Shown here: in pieces, positions 10,684-22,959 of the stretch
Layout: each line of letters starts with the position of its first letter
Numbering within the stretch: the stretch's first letter is position 1
NCBI RefSeq assembly: GCF_000801105.2
Contig: NC_079511.1
Location: 17,569,792-17,633,791 of the forward strand
Origin: Raphanus sativus
Taxonomy: Eukaryota; Streptophyta; Magnoliopsida; Brassicales; Brassicaceae
DNA length: 64,000 bases
Direction: 5' to 3'
Made by a program: the position numbers and the translations under genes
The notes under the pieces: model-generated
The model's database searches: none
Seen by the model: the letters and a program-made list of their open reading frames with translations, nothing else
What the model was told of the DNA's origin: nothing

Positions 10684-11140
10684 ATGTCTCAATTTAAAAG
10701 CCCCGAAGAACTATCATTTAACCGGGCGTCATGCCGTTGTGATTCAAAACCAGATCGCGTCTTCAAACCCAGGAATGGCAGGTTGGTTCTGCAATGCAAG
10801 GCGAAGAAATGCCCTGATGTTGAGTTGTCCAGGGAACTATATTTTCCGGATATAGCTTGTCCATACTGTAGCAAACCAACACTTCTGTTTCGTAGTAACA
10901 GTGAAAGAAATCCTGGCAAACTCTACTACAAGTGTATCCCGTGCGACTTTCCAATGGTGGCACAGATCCATGCAGGCAAGTTCGTCTGCCTCATCATCCT
11001 CTTCTGCCTCATCATCCATGCAGGCAAGCTCGTCTGTCTCATCCTCTTCTGCGAGCTTGTCTGCCTCAGCCACAATCACAATAGTAGGAAATGTGTTGTC
11101 CAATGTGGGAGAGATGCTGAAGAATTTAAGCGTGGATTAA
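10684..11140 (+). pseudogene. GRF-type zinc-finger protein, frameshifted
   Basis: After an acceptor-like ATTTTACAG, an ATG at 10684 opens a frame starting MSQFKSPEEL. It contains CRCDSKP and then CPYCSKPTLLFRS, NPGKLYYKC and CDF, the order expected for a GRF zinc finger (a nucleic-acid-binding motif found in plant nucleases and topoisomerases). At about 10947-10955 the frame shifts inside a T-run. The expected aromatic segment continues in another frame as FQWWHRS, followed by a Ser/Ala-rich tail and a stop at 11138-11140. Staying in the original frame instead gives an implausible Cys/Leu-rich tail to 11415. A two-base loss or one-base gain explains this. It is either a pseudogene or an assembly error. 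The 3' sequence around 11170-11260 also occurs inverted near 17820-18080. Confidence 0.55.
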
Positions 11141-13840
11141 ACAAGAAAGATCAGCTTGTTTTCCTACGGAAAATGGAGTTTCATCTTAGGATCTTTGCTT
11201 GTGTTTCTAATGTTTTAGATACTTTGCTTTCCGAACTGATTTTAAGTTTTAACAATCTAATAGCTTTACTCAACTCGAACTGCGATTACTGGCACAGTTC
11301 AGTCAATTCTCTCACCAGAAGTAACTTGGCAGTCTCTGGAGTTATAATAACACCCCAAGAGCGTTTTTATACTTGCGAAAACTTTGTTGTAACCCGAATC
11401 AACAATTATACATGAACTTAATGAACTATATGAACTAAATAGAAGTACTATATAGACTAGATAGAAAAATTATATTAAATTAATAAATTAACTTATTTGA
11501 TTTTGAAAAAAAAAAATCATTTAAAATATCAGTCACCATTAAAAGGTATTTAAATTCGTAAACCATGTATACAATTTAATAAAATAATTACTTATAAAAT
11601 CCAACAAGCTATAGCTGAATATAGATGTAATGCTAAAGTATATTTTTAAACACAACAAGAAAATATAAATTATCCTAAACAAATATTTATTCTATAGTAT
11701 AACTAAATAAATTATAAGAGAATTTCGTATGAAGACTGTAAAAATTAAAAATATATATTTTAAGGGATTTATCTATTTGATTATTTCAGATATAAATTTA
11801 TATAATTACATACGTTCTGAAAATCAGTTCTGAAAGTCGTGTACGAGTCGTCATAAGGTCCAAACGTTTCACATCTTTCTCATCGCACTTGTTTCATTGC
11901 AAATTGTGTTCTTTCTCTTTGTGGTTGCACATGGGTTATATAACTCATATCACATTTAACTGCCTCCGCCACTGACTGTTAATGAGATCACAATATTATG
12001 GCTGTAACTGGAAACAGATTTTATGAATGCTCTGAATGAATGGAATTAGAAAAAATGGAATGTCAACATTGGAATGGTAGCAGTTATGGAATAACATCAA
12101 AAGGAATGAGTAATCGCAGGAAAACATTTTTGTAACACAAATGGTAACACTTTAGCAGTAGAGGATTTAATTTGCGAAATATATAACTTTGTCAAGTCAA
12201 CTGGCTAATATGAAATATTTACATATATATTTTTGTTACTTTAGTATAGGAAATGGAGTAGTACTTCAATGTAATAATAGTAGAGGACATGTACTATATG
12301 ATTTACAATTGGCTAATATGAAAAAGGGTCCAATTTAGTTCCAGTTAGATTTTGGTTATTGGGTAATTATGTATTTATAGATAAGAAAATGTATGATACA
12401 AATATCGGATAATTAAAATAATATTTTGATATTTTGGATTTAATAATTTTAAAAAAAAAATAGTATAAGATTGTTCTGGATCTTTGTCAAGTCAACTGGC
12501 TAATATGAAAAAGGGTCCAATTTAGTTCCAGTTAGATTTTGGTTATTGGGTAATTATGTATTTATAGATAAGAAAATGTATGATAATTTGAAGTTTTAGG
12601 TCAAATATTAGGTTGTTAAGATACAAATATCGGATAATTCAAATAATATTTTGATATTTTGGATTACATTTTTGGGTCATTCGGTTTATAAACAATATTT
12701 TTGGTATAATAGTTATTTAGAAATTATATATAGTTAAAGTTTGTAAATATATCATTTTTATTTTTGAAATTAAGGTACCCATTTGGTTTATTTTTATTTC
12801 AAAGATATATGATACCATAATATAAATACTATTATGCAATATTTAAAGGGCAATATAAATGTTTTTGGCTATTTTGTTAGAAATAAGGGGGTTTTAAATT
12901 GCAGTTAGAATACTCTGAAGATGCTGAATAAATTGTTTTGATAAAATTGGTTGGATACTCTTTACAAATTAATCAAATCACTTCAATCACTTCAAAAACG
13001 TAATATAATGTTTAGTTTGCTTATATGATGTCAAAAAAAAGTTTGTATTTATATAAAATATATACATAGATAAACTATTAATTTATGATTTTAACAGGAC
13101 AATGTAATTTGTCTAATGCCAGAAATCACTATACTATTTATACTTCTCCTATACTATGAAAATCAGATCAATCAACTATGTCCTATACTATTATTACATT
13201 GAAGTACTACTACATTTCCTATACTATGTACATTCATATAATAAAGAACAACTAGACATTTATAATTGAGAGAGTTACAATAACAGACACATTGTGTCTT
13301 TCTTTCACACCTATAGACATATTGTGTCATTAGAATTTGTTTATAATTTTATAAAATGAAAGTCTTTCTTAAGTCTTTGATAAGTCTTCCATAAGTCTTC
13401 CCAAAGTCGTCTGACGTCATTATAAAGTCTTCCGAAGTCGTCATGAAGTCTTCTCATGTTTGTACTGGTAACATAGTAACATAGTACCAATCATGTTTCT
13501 GTGTTCTCATACTCGATATAACATACCAATCATGTTTTTATGTTGTCATACTGATTTTTGGGTAAATTGTCAGATTTTTCTAAGGTTCTTCGGATATTTT
13601 AGTGTTTTTGGGTATTTTTGAAACTGTTGTTCTTATTCTGTTTTGTAAACTAAATACAGTTATCTCAGTGGTACCACATAATAAATACAGTTATCTCAGT
13701 GGTACCACTTGTTTATGTTTATATGTCTTTGCTCCGTTACTATGAAATCATCAATTTTGTACAAAAAACGTAAGTGTTATAACAATTGAGGATTACTTAA
13801 TTAAGTTAAGTGTTATTAGAGCTTGTCTTTTGGATCTACA
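11141..13840. other. AT-rich intergenic region with local duplications
   Basis: No gene was recognised. The block starting GGCTAATATGAAAAAGGGTC at 12311 is repeated at 12498 (187-bp period) with a 40-bp indel before ACAAATATCGGATAATT. Positions 12241-12310 and 13085-13265 are fragments of the dispersed repeat at 1-1993. Positions 13370-13460 have several AAGTCTTCC and AAGTCGTC words like those in the Mutator-like element at 50 kb. A 31-bp-period duplication (ACAGTTATCTCAGTGGTACC) lies at 13652-13710. Confidence 0.6.
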
Positions 13841-13843
13841 AGC

Positions 13844-14094
13844 TCTGATTCCAAGTTGATAAGGATTACTTATCTCTTTTGTAAGAGCTCTTAAGAATAA
13901 AGGTAACACAGATTGTACTGATAGAAAAGCCAAGTTTACACAGAGACGTTAAGGACTCTCTTCTCCTACTACAACTTGACCAAACAATTGATAAAGACAA
14001 CAGACTCCACTCTATATTTATACTCCTACGACTCTCCGTGAATGCCCACAAAACCCTTGTGAGTCATGATAGACACTACTCGACTCCACCAAAT
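13844..14094 (-). mobile_element. Copia-type LTR remnant with initiator-Met PBS
   Basis: Read on the minus strand, a segment with TGCAACATTTGG near its start, a TATAAATA box and an end near TCCTTATCA is followed by TTGGAATCAGAGC. This differs from the usual initiator tRNA-Met primer-binding site by one base. The arrangement fits a roughly 230-bp 5' LTR plus PBS. No gag-pol or second LTR is seen nearby, so it may be a truncated element or a TRIM. The LTR limits are approximate. Confidence 0.4.
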
Positions 14095-14176
14095 GTTGCA
14101 CCTCCCGGATCTGATATGAAAGTCATAAGCTTTATTGTAGAGCATGAAAACGGGAAAAATATACTAGTCAGACCTA

Positions 14177-15843
14177 CTAACCTTTACTTTTGCTTTGCCG
14201 GACGTTCCCGTCAGCCTCTCCACTATCACCTCCACCCTTGGCGTGTCCCTTCTCCCCGCGGTATTTCGTACACATAGCTTCCACAAGGGACCGCATCTCT
14301 GCCCTAAGGTTACTTAGTTCACCCCTCACAAGGGCCCGCATCTCGACCCGACGAGTACCAATTTCACCCCTAAGCTCTCCAACAACTTTAGTGAAATGAT
14401 CTTTCAAACCCGCAACATACCCCGAAAACATAGTCTCTGCTCTTTCCTCATACTCCTCACCCGCCCTGCTAACTTCTTCATTTTCATGCCGAGGCGCCGA
14501 TTTAACTTCTTCATTTTCATCCTTACAGTTGCCAACAGACGATTCAGGGACGTCCTTCTTATCAACACGTTTCCGCTTCCTACCTTCCAAAACCTCATAC
14601 TTCACGCCGCCACGCCAGATGTTAAGGTCAAACCGAAAATGTTCGACTATTAACTGAACCATGTGATCCACAGCAGGATCCTTAACCTCCTTAGCAATAG
14701 TCAAACGAGGCCTTTCAAGTCCATAGCATAGAAGTGACCGCACCTTAACCTGCAACAAGCACATATGAGGACGACACATTATACAAAATTGTCGAAGCGA
14801 ACTAGGAAAATGGCGTTATGCATACTTTTGTAATAAATAATTTCAAGTTCCTATATATGTCCACTTCAAGTTCCTAATAAATAATTTCAAGTTCCTACTT
14901 ACGCAACAATATAATGATCATTATGCCTACAACATACCACTCCTTTCTTGTCCAATATCTGGGCAGACTTGGGCTCGATCGTCAAGTTCATCGAAGCTAC
15001 AAACTTTACGAGGTCTTCAATGGGTAAATCGGCAGCCAACGGAGGATCAACCTCGCCTTTAGGTAAAATGATTTCAGGGCAACAACAAACCGTGACTAGG
15101 ACCATTGCATGGGCAAATCCTTGTATGGCTATAGTCTCTTGTGCGTACTTACCAGCAGTCCTCTCCTTCGCCGATGGAACGGTCAGTAGAAAAGATTCTC
15201 TACCCCACGGATGTCTCAAAAACCCCTCCACATCCCCAACCTTCTCCACCACGTCAGGTCGGACAAGGCATAGAGCACTCGTCACGCACAATATGCCTTC
15301 AACGAGTACAAGAAGAGCCAGCTTCAGTCGAATCTCTGGGGTTTTGTAATTTTTCCCCTCCGAAAGATTGTCCAGAATCCAAGGCACTGTAACCTTCGAT
15401 ATATCCCCAAATAACTCTTTCCAAACGGGTCCTCTTTCGTCTTTCTCTATCTCATTTCCCCTGCCCTTCTTCCTCTTGTTCTCACCACCTTTTCTTCCAC
15501 TCGATTCTTCATCACCACACAGGAGACCAGTTACAAGAGCAAACTCTTCTATACCGTAGCGTATTGGCTTCCCCGCAAAGAGCCACCACATTTCGTATTC
15601 CTTCTGGGTGACAAGCTGCCGCGACAGTAGATAGTGGACAAACATTACCGAGAAAGTGTGGTTCCCCATTTTCAGTAGTTGGCCAAACTGAGACTCCTCC
15701 AACAGAACCAGATCATCTGTTTCAAGGGCTGTTCTAATTACATTTATCCACTTCAAGTTGAAGTATTTATTCACTCGGTTCCGGTTCCCAGACGGTTCTA
15801 AGCCACGCAAAAAAATGCGTTCTGGTAGTCGGAACTCCTCCAT
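14177..15843 (-). CDS. DUF1985 protein, two exons (Mutator-like element cargo)
   Basis: The first exon runs from ATG 15843 to about 14903 and has the DUF1985 signature: FGQLLKMGNHTF, HYLLSRQLVTQKEYEMWW, IRYGIEEFALVTGL, then FLRHPWGRESF. A donor (GC|GTAAGT) occurs near 14902. A second open stretch, 14763-14177, follows an acceptor TTGTTGCAG. It is charged and probably coiled-coil, with Arg/Glu-rich heptad-like repeats. The exact join is unresolved because the simplest donor and acceptor do not share a phase. In Brassicaceae, DUF1985 genes usually belong to KI-type Mutator-like elements with a C-terminal ULP1 protease. No protease part is present here, so the gene looks truncated and its function is unknown. 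Confidence 0.65.
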
Positions 15844-16919
15844 CCTACATTCCCACCGTCACAAACAGACATTAGCAAATCTCTATAGTACTTTCCAATT
15901 AAATAAAATATAACAGTACAAGTCCCAATTCATTCATTATTGAATTCTTATACACTTACAAACAGCTAAAAGAAGCTATAAAAGAGAACAGTTCTATCCT
16001 ATTTCGAATCTCACTATCGCTACATACTCACACTTCCTTTTACCCATCTCACACCCATCCACCACCGTGTTTCTTCCATCGGAAACCATCTACACTACCC
16101 CATCCGAGTAATGTCATCTATAACCAATCCCCTAAAACTACCACAACCAGCTACTAACTCATAAAGGTAAAACCTTCACATAGATTTGACCTACTTATCT
16201 ATAACACGACTACAAAATCAAAAACCTACCGAAGTTTTTTTCGCTTTCGAACGGTGGTACAGTACGCAAGCGAAGTTATACGCTATCGCTCCTCCACACC
16301 TACCCTCTCTCCTCCGAGGTAATTTTTTTTTATCCCCGGCGACATCAAAAGTCCGTCTTTTTATTGGTCAATAAAAAGTATGTTCTTTAACTTTTTATTA
16401 ATTTATGAATGCTATACTGTGTAACAAAAATTGTTTTCTATTTAAAATAGTCTAATCTCAGTAACCATAAGAAATGTTTATTTAAGAAATGTTTGTTTGA
16501 ATGATTTCCAACTAAAATTAATATTATGGAAGATGGAATTAAAAAATAGTATATAATATATCCACGAACAATATTATAAATAATATATATATAAATAAAC
16601 TCTATTGTAGAAATAAAATAAAAAATAAAAAATATAGGTTGCAACTGGATTGAGTTCTTTTGGAATAAAAGTATATGGAACGGTCAATTTCTATTGATTC
16701 CCAAATAAAACTACCAGTGATGTGGAATTAAAAAATCATTTCATTCCAATAATTCCTCTGGAATAAATGGAAACAAAAAGAATGCAGTAGTAAAAATATT
16801 TCTTTCTACTTAAAGAATGCAGTAGTAAAAATATTTCTTTATATAGTATAAATGGATTGAGTTTTTTTGGAATAAATGGAAACAAAAAGAATGCAGTAGT
16901 ATAATGAGAATAGTCTTAA
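15844..16919. other. Upstream flank of DUF1985 gene and AT-rich repeats
   Basis: Positions 15844-16380 are a moderately CT-rich flank with no recognised gene. Positions 16440-16910 are AT-rich with repeated words: GGAATAAATGGAAACAAAAA occurs twice, and AAGAATGCAGTAGTAAAAAT occurs twice in tandem with a third partial copy. No terminal structure was identified. Confidence 0.5.
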
Positions 16920-17812
16920 TAATAGAATCGAGTACATAAACATTCTGGCAATTCGTGTAAATTTCCTACTTTTTTGGCAGAATTCCTGTTTATAATTTGT
17001 CCAATACCAGAAATAAGTATATTATCTACGTCTCCTATACTATGTAAATAATATAAATCATGTCCTATATTATTAATATTATATATTACATGTCCTATAC
17101 TATTATTACATTGAAGTACTACTACATTTCCTACCACTATACTCTATCTACTTTTTCCTATACTATATATATATGTCATATAGTACAGGAATATTGGACG
17201 TTTATTATCATATTGTAAAACTATATTGAACGAACAAATATAGTTTTCTTAAGAAACTACGAATGAACATGTGTTGTATGGTTTGTCAGTCAATACCTAT
17301 CAAGGTGTTCAAGATTATAACATTATTTTTTCTCTTACACAATCCTGCAAACGCACAAATTTCTAATCGCAGTACCGGTCAATTTCGGTTTTCGATTTCA
17401 GTTATCAACGTATTAAATGCCTTTGTTGCTGACAACATGTTGTCGGTTATGATTTACATAGTATAAGATTTTATTGACCAGGCTCGAGTACATGTTTATT
17501 CTGGCAATTCGTTTAAATTTCCTGCACAGACGAATTCAAGATATAATTATAAACGTCTAGTATTCCTGTACTATATGATTTACATAGTATAGGAACATTT
17601 ATCTAATATTTATTTATTTTGCATTAATTATAAATAGTCTAAAATTTCAAAGAAACCGTATGAGAAGTACGTAGTTAGTAGTTACGATTCTTTAGCTTTA
17701 ATATTTTTTGGGCCTTTAATCTTTATAACTGTTTTGCTCTTGATTACTAGACAGATAAATCCTAAGAAAATAGAAGCAACAAAATTTATGACCGAAGGTA
17801 CTCACTTAAGAA
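16920..17812 (-). repeat. Inverted copy of the 1-1993 dispersed repeat
   Basis: Read on the minus strand this reproduces the blocks of the left-end repeat in the same order. Positions 17640-17812 match 487-660, 17500-17600 match 690-780, and 17240-17466 match 855-1060. The shared small open frame lies at 17263-17466. The copy ends at 17812, where unrelated sequence begins. Confidence 0.8.
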
Positions 17813-18432
17813 GAGCCTTTGACTCTTAGATTGTTAAAACCAGTTCAAAACCAGATATTTTAAATAGTTTTAAACCAAAGTCTAAAAGCAAAGTACCTAA
17901 AACATTAGAAACACAAACAAACCATTAGAACTAGAAACAAAATAAACAACCATTAGCTAATTGTTCAAAAGATGACCAAAACAACCACCTCGTGTACCGT
18001 TGCCGTCACTTCACTTCAAAACATGAGCAAAAGAAATCACACCAAAAATTCTAAGATGAAACTCCATTTTTCGTCAGATTTCCTCTGGTTTTCTATTTTC
18101 TAGTTCTGGCCACGTTCTCTTCGCCAGCCCAATCAAGCCTCCAGCGTCATCCCATTTTCTTATTGTGGCCAGAATGTTCTCCTGCTTAATGATACGTGCC
18201 TCCAGATTTTTCGTCAGATTTGCCTCCGTCGTAGTGTATTTATTTTGTCGGAACCGCCGATCGCGGCGTCAGATAAAAGAACAGGGCTAATATCTTCTTC
18301 TTCGTTTCTCTGTTTCTCTGAAAACTCCATGTCAGCCACACCAAATCCATCTGCACACACATAAAGATAGATTCTTAGAAACTTACTTCCATTAAAGATT
18401 CCACAATAGCTTAACCAAAAAAATATATACAT
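17813..18432 (-). pseudogene. Degenerate gene remnant of unknown family
   Basis: The minus strand has short frames that look coding-like but are broken. One starts ADMEFSEKQRNEEEDI and ends at a stop near 18214; an adjacent frame reads WDDAGGLIGLAKRTWPEL. The part at 17820-18080 matches the 3' flank of the GRF gene (11170-11260), including a shared KMEFHLRIF segment. Both are therefore probably derived from one repeated gene or element. I do not recognise the family. Confidence 0.35.
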
Positions 18433-20640
18433 GACCTGTTTCAGTATTGTTCTTTTATTTTTCAGGATTTTAAGAAAGGAAAATTAAGATTTATTTTTAA
18501 AATAATTACTTTCATATATATACTTTGAAAAACTGGGATTTTAAAATTAAAAAAATTACTATCAAATATTCTTATTAAATTTTTTATATTTATGAATTTT
18601 TTTGACATATGTCACAATCTTAAAATATTTATTTCCATTTGTCATGAGCTCATAATCATATTAGTTAGAAACCTTAAAAACCAAGAAAAAAATTGTATAT
18701 ATATTTTATGTTTATGATTTTGTAAAAAGGAAAATAAAAATTCAATCATTGTACATTTATAATAAAAGCACTATTAAATATTTATAAGAAAATATAATCT
18801 TTAGTAGACATTGGTTTAATATAAATAATTTCGTTATAAAAGAGAATATTTACAACTATTTCCATATAAATAACTATTTAATAGATGAATATATTTTGAT
18901 CTATTACAGTTTTTTTTTGTTAAAGACCTTTTCAAAAAGGAAAAACAAAATTCTATTTTTTAACAATTTTCTTTAATTTATTATTTTTAATATGAAATAC
19001 TATAAATTAATTTTTAGAAATAAATTAATAAAGTTTAAAATAATGTGTATTTTTAAACTCACGTGCAGAAATAAAATACTATCTATTAAATAATTATTTA
19101 TATGGAAATATTTTGATCTTATACAGTTTTTTGTTAAAGACTTTTGAAAAAGGAAAACTAATTTTAAATAACTATTTATTTTTAAATGGTTATTTATATT
19201 AAAATATTTTGATTTTTTACATATTTTTTGTTAAAGAATTGTTGAAAAAGGAAAACTAACTTTTAAAATTCTTTTGGTTTATTTTTTATATATTTATTTA
19301 ACACATGTCACAATCTTAAATATATACTTGACATGTGTCACAATCATGTTAATTAGTAACTTTGAAAACCAAGCTTTATATAATAGATTAATATAATTGT
19401 CATGTGTCGCAATCATGTTAATTAGTAACTTTGAAAACCAAGTTTTATATAAAAGTGTATAATGGAAAACGTTGTAACGAAACAGATAATATTAAAAAAG
19501 AAAAAAAAGCTTTTGTTTATAATATTTTGTTTGAAACTTAAAAAGAACAAATACTATTAAATAGCTATTTATGTAAAAATTATTATTTAAAAATGTCACA
19601 ATCCTAAATATATAATTGCTTATTAAATTATTATTTGTATGTATTTTTTGGTTTACAATATTTTGTTTAAAACTTAAAAAGAAAAATACTATTAAATAAC
19701 TATTACAATTCTATTTGTTCATGAATTTTTTAAAAAAAAAATTATTTTCATATATCTCTTACAATTTTCTTTGTTTTGGATATAAAAAAAATACTATTAA
19801 TAATTATTTGTATGATTATTTTGTTTGAAGTTTAAAAAGGAAAAATACTAATAAATATTTATTTAGATAGAAAATTATTATTTAACACCTGTCACAATCC
19901 TAAATATGCATTGCTTATTAAATGATTATTTGTATGGACTTTTTTGTTTACAATATTTTATTTAAAGCTTAAAAATAAAAATACTATTAAATAACAATTA
20001 TAATTCTATTTTAAAAAACGAAATTTATTTTCATATATCTTTTACAATTTCCTTTGTTTTGGATATAAAAAATGAAAATACTATTAATAATTATTTGTAT
20101 GAAAAAAAGTTTGTTTACAATATTTTTTTTGAAACTTAAAATGGAAAAATACTAATAGATAATTATTTATTGTTTAACACATGTCACAATCATAAATATA
20201 TAACTGCCATGTGTCACAATCATGTTAATTAGTAACTTTGAAAACCAAGATTTATATAATAAGATATATATATATATATATAATTTTTTATGTAGTTGAA
20301 ATATTTTTGTTAACAATATTTATTATTATTTTGTAACATTTTGAAGTAAGATGAAATTTTAAAATATAAAATTTAGAGTTTAAAAATATTTTATGTTAAT
20401 TATTAATAGTTTAATATAGGTCATTTTGTAAATAATTAAATATATATTACAAATATTGATTAAATGTAAGTGAGTTTGGGTTGACGATGCAAATTTCGGT
20501 TCCCACAAAATTATATTCCTAAATTTATGAAATTTTACATATATCGTAACAGAAGAAATACTTGCAAATACTGTACTATTGATTGTAATACTAGGAAATA
20601 CTTGGAATTGTAATACCTAAACCACCTCTATTTGAAAACT
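18433..20640. repeat. AT-rich region with Helitron-like end repeats
   Basis: No gene was found. The sequence is very AT-rich and contains repeated blocks built on ACATGTCACAATC, then CATGTTAATTAGTAACTTTG, then AAAACCAAG and TTTATATAAT. These occur near 18600-18700, 19300-19390, 19395-19460 and 20170-20265. On the minus strand they read TCTATTATATAAAGCTTGG at 19386, which resembles the TC-starting 5' end of Brassicaceae Helitrons. Repeated AAATACTATTAAATA words fill the space between. No CTRR-hairpin 3' end was identified. Confidence 0.4.
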
Positions 20641-21222
20641 AGACAACTTATCACCCTCAGGTTCGAATCGTCCATGATCATAATTATTATGTTTTTTTAA
20701 AAAATATTTATTTGGAAATAAGTCCCATTAACCGAGGAGATCTTTGTAAACGAAACGCTGCCTCCTTTGTCACAAACAGTCGCCTCATTTCTCTGCAACT
20801 GTCACGAAGTAAGTATTTTAAGAAAAGACAAGAACAGTAATTTTAGTTTCCGTAACTCTAAACTTGATATTGTGTGGAATCTGCAGTCGAAATCTAATCG
20901 TAATATCACCATCAAAACGCCGGGTATGTCATTCTTTGAACCCTCTTTAAGAATATTCTAGAATTAGATATTGTAATCCGACAATTCCTTCAAAAACTGT
21001 TTAGAAACTTGATATGTCTGTTTAGGAACATTTAGATTTGCAAAAAGAACTTCCTTTTTTTGTAGGTGACTTCCATTAGAAAGTATTTCCGGGACCACTT
21101 CCTAAATTAGGATTTGCAAAAAGAACTTCACTTTTTCGTAGGTAGTGTTGCCTATATTGTTAACATTCGATTTATGAGTTATTTCAAATGTTTTTAGTCT
21201 CAAGGACGTTTGCAATACCGTT
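20641..21222 (+). promoter_or_regulatory. Leader region of the SINA-like gene with leader introns
   Basis: Positions 20750-21222 contain leader-like segments with donor GAA|GTAAGT (20809), acceptor CTGCAG (20886), donor GGTATG near 20923 and acceptor TTTTTAG ending at 21197. This suggests a 5' UTR interrupted by two introns. A B-box-like GGTTCGAATC at about 20660 marks an older SINE remnant. The same arrangement recurs at 22440-22859, which shows that the segment was duplicated together with the SINE. Confidence 0.5.
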
Positions 21223-21773
21223 ATGGCTAGCACATCAAACACAAACACAGAGTTTGTGATGATAGAAGCTGAACTACTCGATTGCTCCGTCTGTTTTGAA
21301 CGCCCCAATGATGGTCCTATATTGCAGGTAAAAGTTCAAAACATATCTTTAAATGAGTCGCTGATACAAATTTTGTTATTTTGTTAACTTTCTTTGCAAT
21401 GCATATCCAGTGTAGAAACGGACATTGGGTTTGCAGTTCGTGCAGAAATAGGATGCGCAGAAGGTGTTCAAATTGTCGCCAATTCATCAAGGATATCCGT
21501 TGCCTTGCAATCGAAAAGGTTATTCAATCAGCCAGACCTTGCACCATCCCTAACCCAGAGACGGCAATGCCAATCAGCGAAGATGAGAATTACAAAAAAA
21601 TATGGTTTTATGAATACCCGCTAGGAAAAGAAAGACACGGATCTTACTCTCTCAACTACTTAAGGCGGTGGGAAGATTACTTTGTTGAAATTCCAGGATT
21701 TTGTGTATGGAAGATAGGAGGTGGCCCTGAGACCGCAGTGCCACTCATCCAACTTCTACAACAAATGAATTAA
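21223..21773 (+). CDS. Short SINA-like RING finger protein
   Basis: Two exons (21223-21327 and 21411-21773, intron GT-AG, phase 0) give 155 residues. A SINA-type RING is clear: C21-x2-C24, C36-x3-H40-x2-C43-x2-C46, then C54-x2-C57. It is followed by the family's CLAIEKVIQSA helix, which corresponds to RCFAMERVLESA-type sequence in plant SINA-like ligases. These proteins act as E3 ubiquitin ligases. The usual SIAH-type zinc fingers and TRAF-like domain are missing. Instead there is a short tail (WFYEYPLGKERHGS to IQLLQQMN) that I do not recognise. It may be a truncated paralogue or a pseudogene with an intact frame. RING-only binding without the TRAF substrate domain is an inference. Confidence 0.7.
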
Positions 21774-22387
21774 CAAGCTAATAGTTCTAGAAATGTCCCT
21801 ATCTATTTCAGCCATATTATGAAATCTTGTAGCCTGATCAATACTCTTCAATATTAAGTATATCAATTCATTTGATTCTCTTTCTGTGCGATTTTTCAAA
21901 AGCAAATGTCAATATTTTTCAAGTCTAAAGTTTGTAAAGCAAATGTTTTTGTAAAGTCACAGCCACCACAGCTGCAAACAATCGAAGCCTAATTCTGTTT
22001 CTAAGATTTATCGAAGACGAAATCAATAAGTTGAAATTGAGAAGACACGATGGAGCCACTGCCCTTAAGCTGAAATTGTATGAGAATTTTGTGAATTTGA
22101 GAAGGATATGTGTCTGATTTGTGAGTTAGGAAGAAGAACAAGGAAGAACTTATTGACATAAAAGAGTTTGAACTAGGATAATCTGCACAAGACTTGATAA
22201 GAAAGCACAAGACTTGAGAAGTAAGTCTTTCCAGACTTGAGAAGAAAGTACAATATGATTTAAATAGTATAGGACATTTACTATATGATAGGAAATGTAG
22301 TAGTATAGGAACTTCAATATTTATTATATATAATTGATGTGCGTATGTTTAAATAAATTTATGTGCTTTGATGTACAATGTGAATCT

Positions 22388-22500
22388 TCTTAGCCTACTG
22401 GGTAAACCACTACTCTTAACTACCCTAAGCAACTCATTTCCCATCCAGGTTCGATGCCTTACGCATTCATAAAAGTTTATATTTTTTTTTAAAAAAATAA
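22388..22500 (+). mobile_element. tRNA-derived SINE-like sequence
   Basis: An A box (TAGCCTACTGG, 22391-22401) and a B-box-like GGTTCGATGCC (22448-22458) are followed by an AT-rich tail with a T-run. A related B-box and tail lies at 20654-20720, upstream of the SINA-like gene. Both appear to descend from one insertion that predates the local duplication. Confidence 0.5.
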
Positions 22501-22599
22501 CTTGTTTTGGAACCCTATCCAAACACGTGTCTTCTTCAATTAACCTGAGGGTTTTGGTAACAGAAGAGTCGCGTACTTTGACTGAAACAAGTCGACTCA

Positions 22600-22859
22600 T
22601 TTCTCACAAACAGACGCCTCCTTTCTCACAAACAGTCGCGAATTATTGAAAGGTAAGTAATATAAGAGATGATAAAAGCATTACGTTCAAGTTTCCGAAC
22701 CCTAATCTTGTCATTGTTTGCAATTTTCAGCCGAAATGTAAGAATATCATAGAATTTCTTATTTAGATCTTCAATTTTCAATACATTCCTTCAAAACCAC
22801 GACATGTAATGACTGTTTAGGAACATGTCTGTTTATGAACATTTGGATTTGCAAAACAA
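22600..22859 (+). pseudogene. 5' part of a second SINA-like gene copy, cut by gap
   Basis: This stretch is clearly related to 20750-21060. It has CTCCTTTCTCACAAACAGTCGC, a donor AG|GTAAGTAA, an acceptor TTTTCAG before CCGAAATGTAAG, and GACTGTTTAGGAACATGTC just before the N gap. No coding exon is visible before the gap. After the gap the sequence is retrotransposon, so whether a second RING exon exists cannot be told. Confidence 0.6.
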
Positions 22860-22959
22860 NNNNNNNNNNNNNNNNNNNNNNNNNNNNNNNNNNNNNNNNN
22901 NNNNNNNNNNNNNNNNNNNNNNNNNNNNNNNNNNNNNNNNNNNNNNNNNNNNNNNNNNN
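22860..22959. other. Assembly gap (100 N)
   Basis: Exactly 100 Ns, a conventional gap of unknown true size. It separates the SINA-like duplicate from retrotransposon sequence, so the two sides may not be adjacent in the genome. Confidence 0.98.

Noticed and set aside
11141..11415. Continuation of the GRF frame to 11415
   Set aside because: After the frameshift this reading gives an unlikely Cys/Leu-rich tail, while the other frame continues the finger and ends at 11140.
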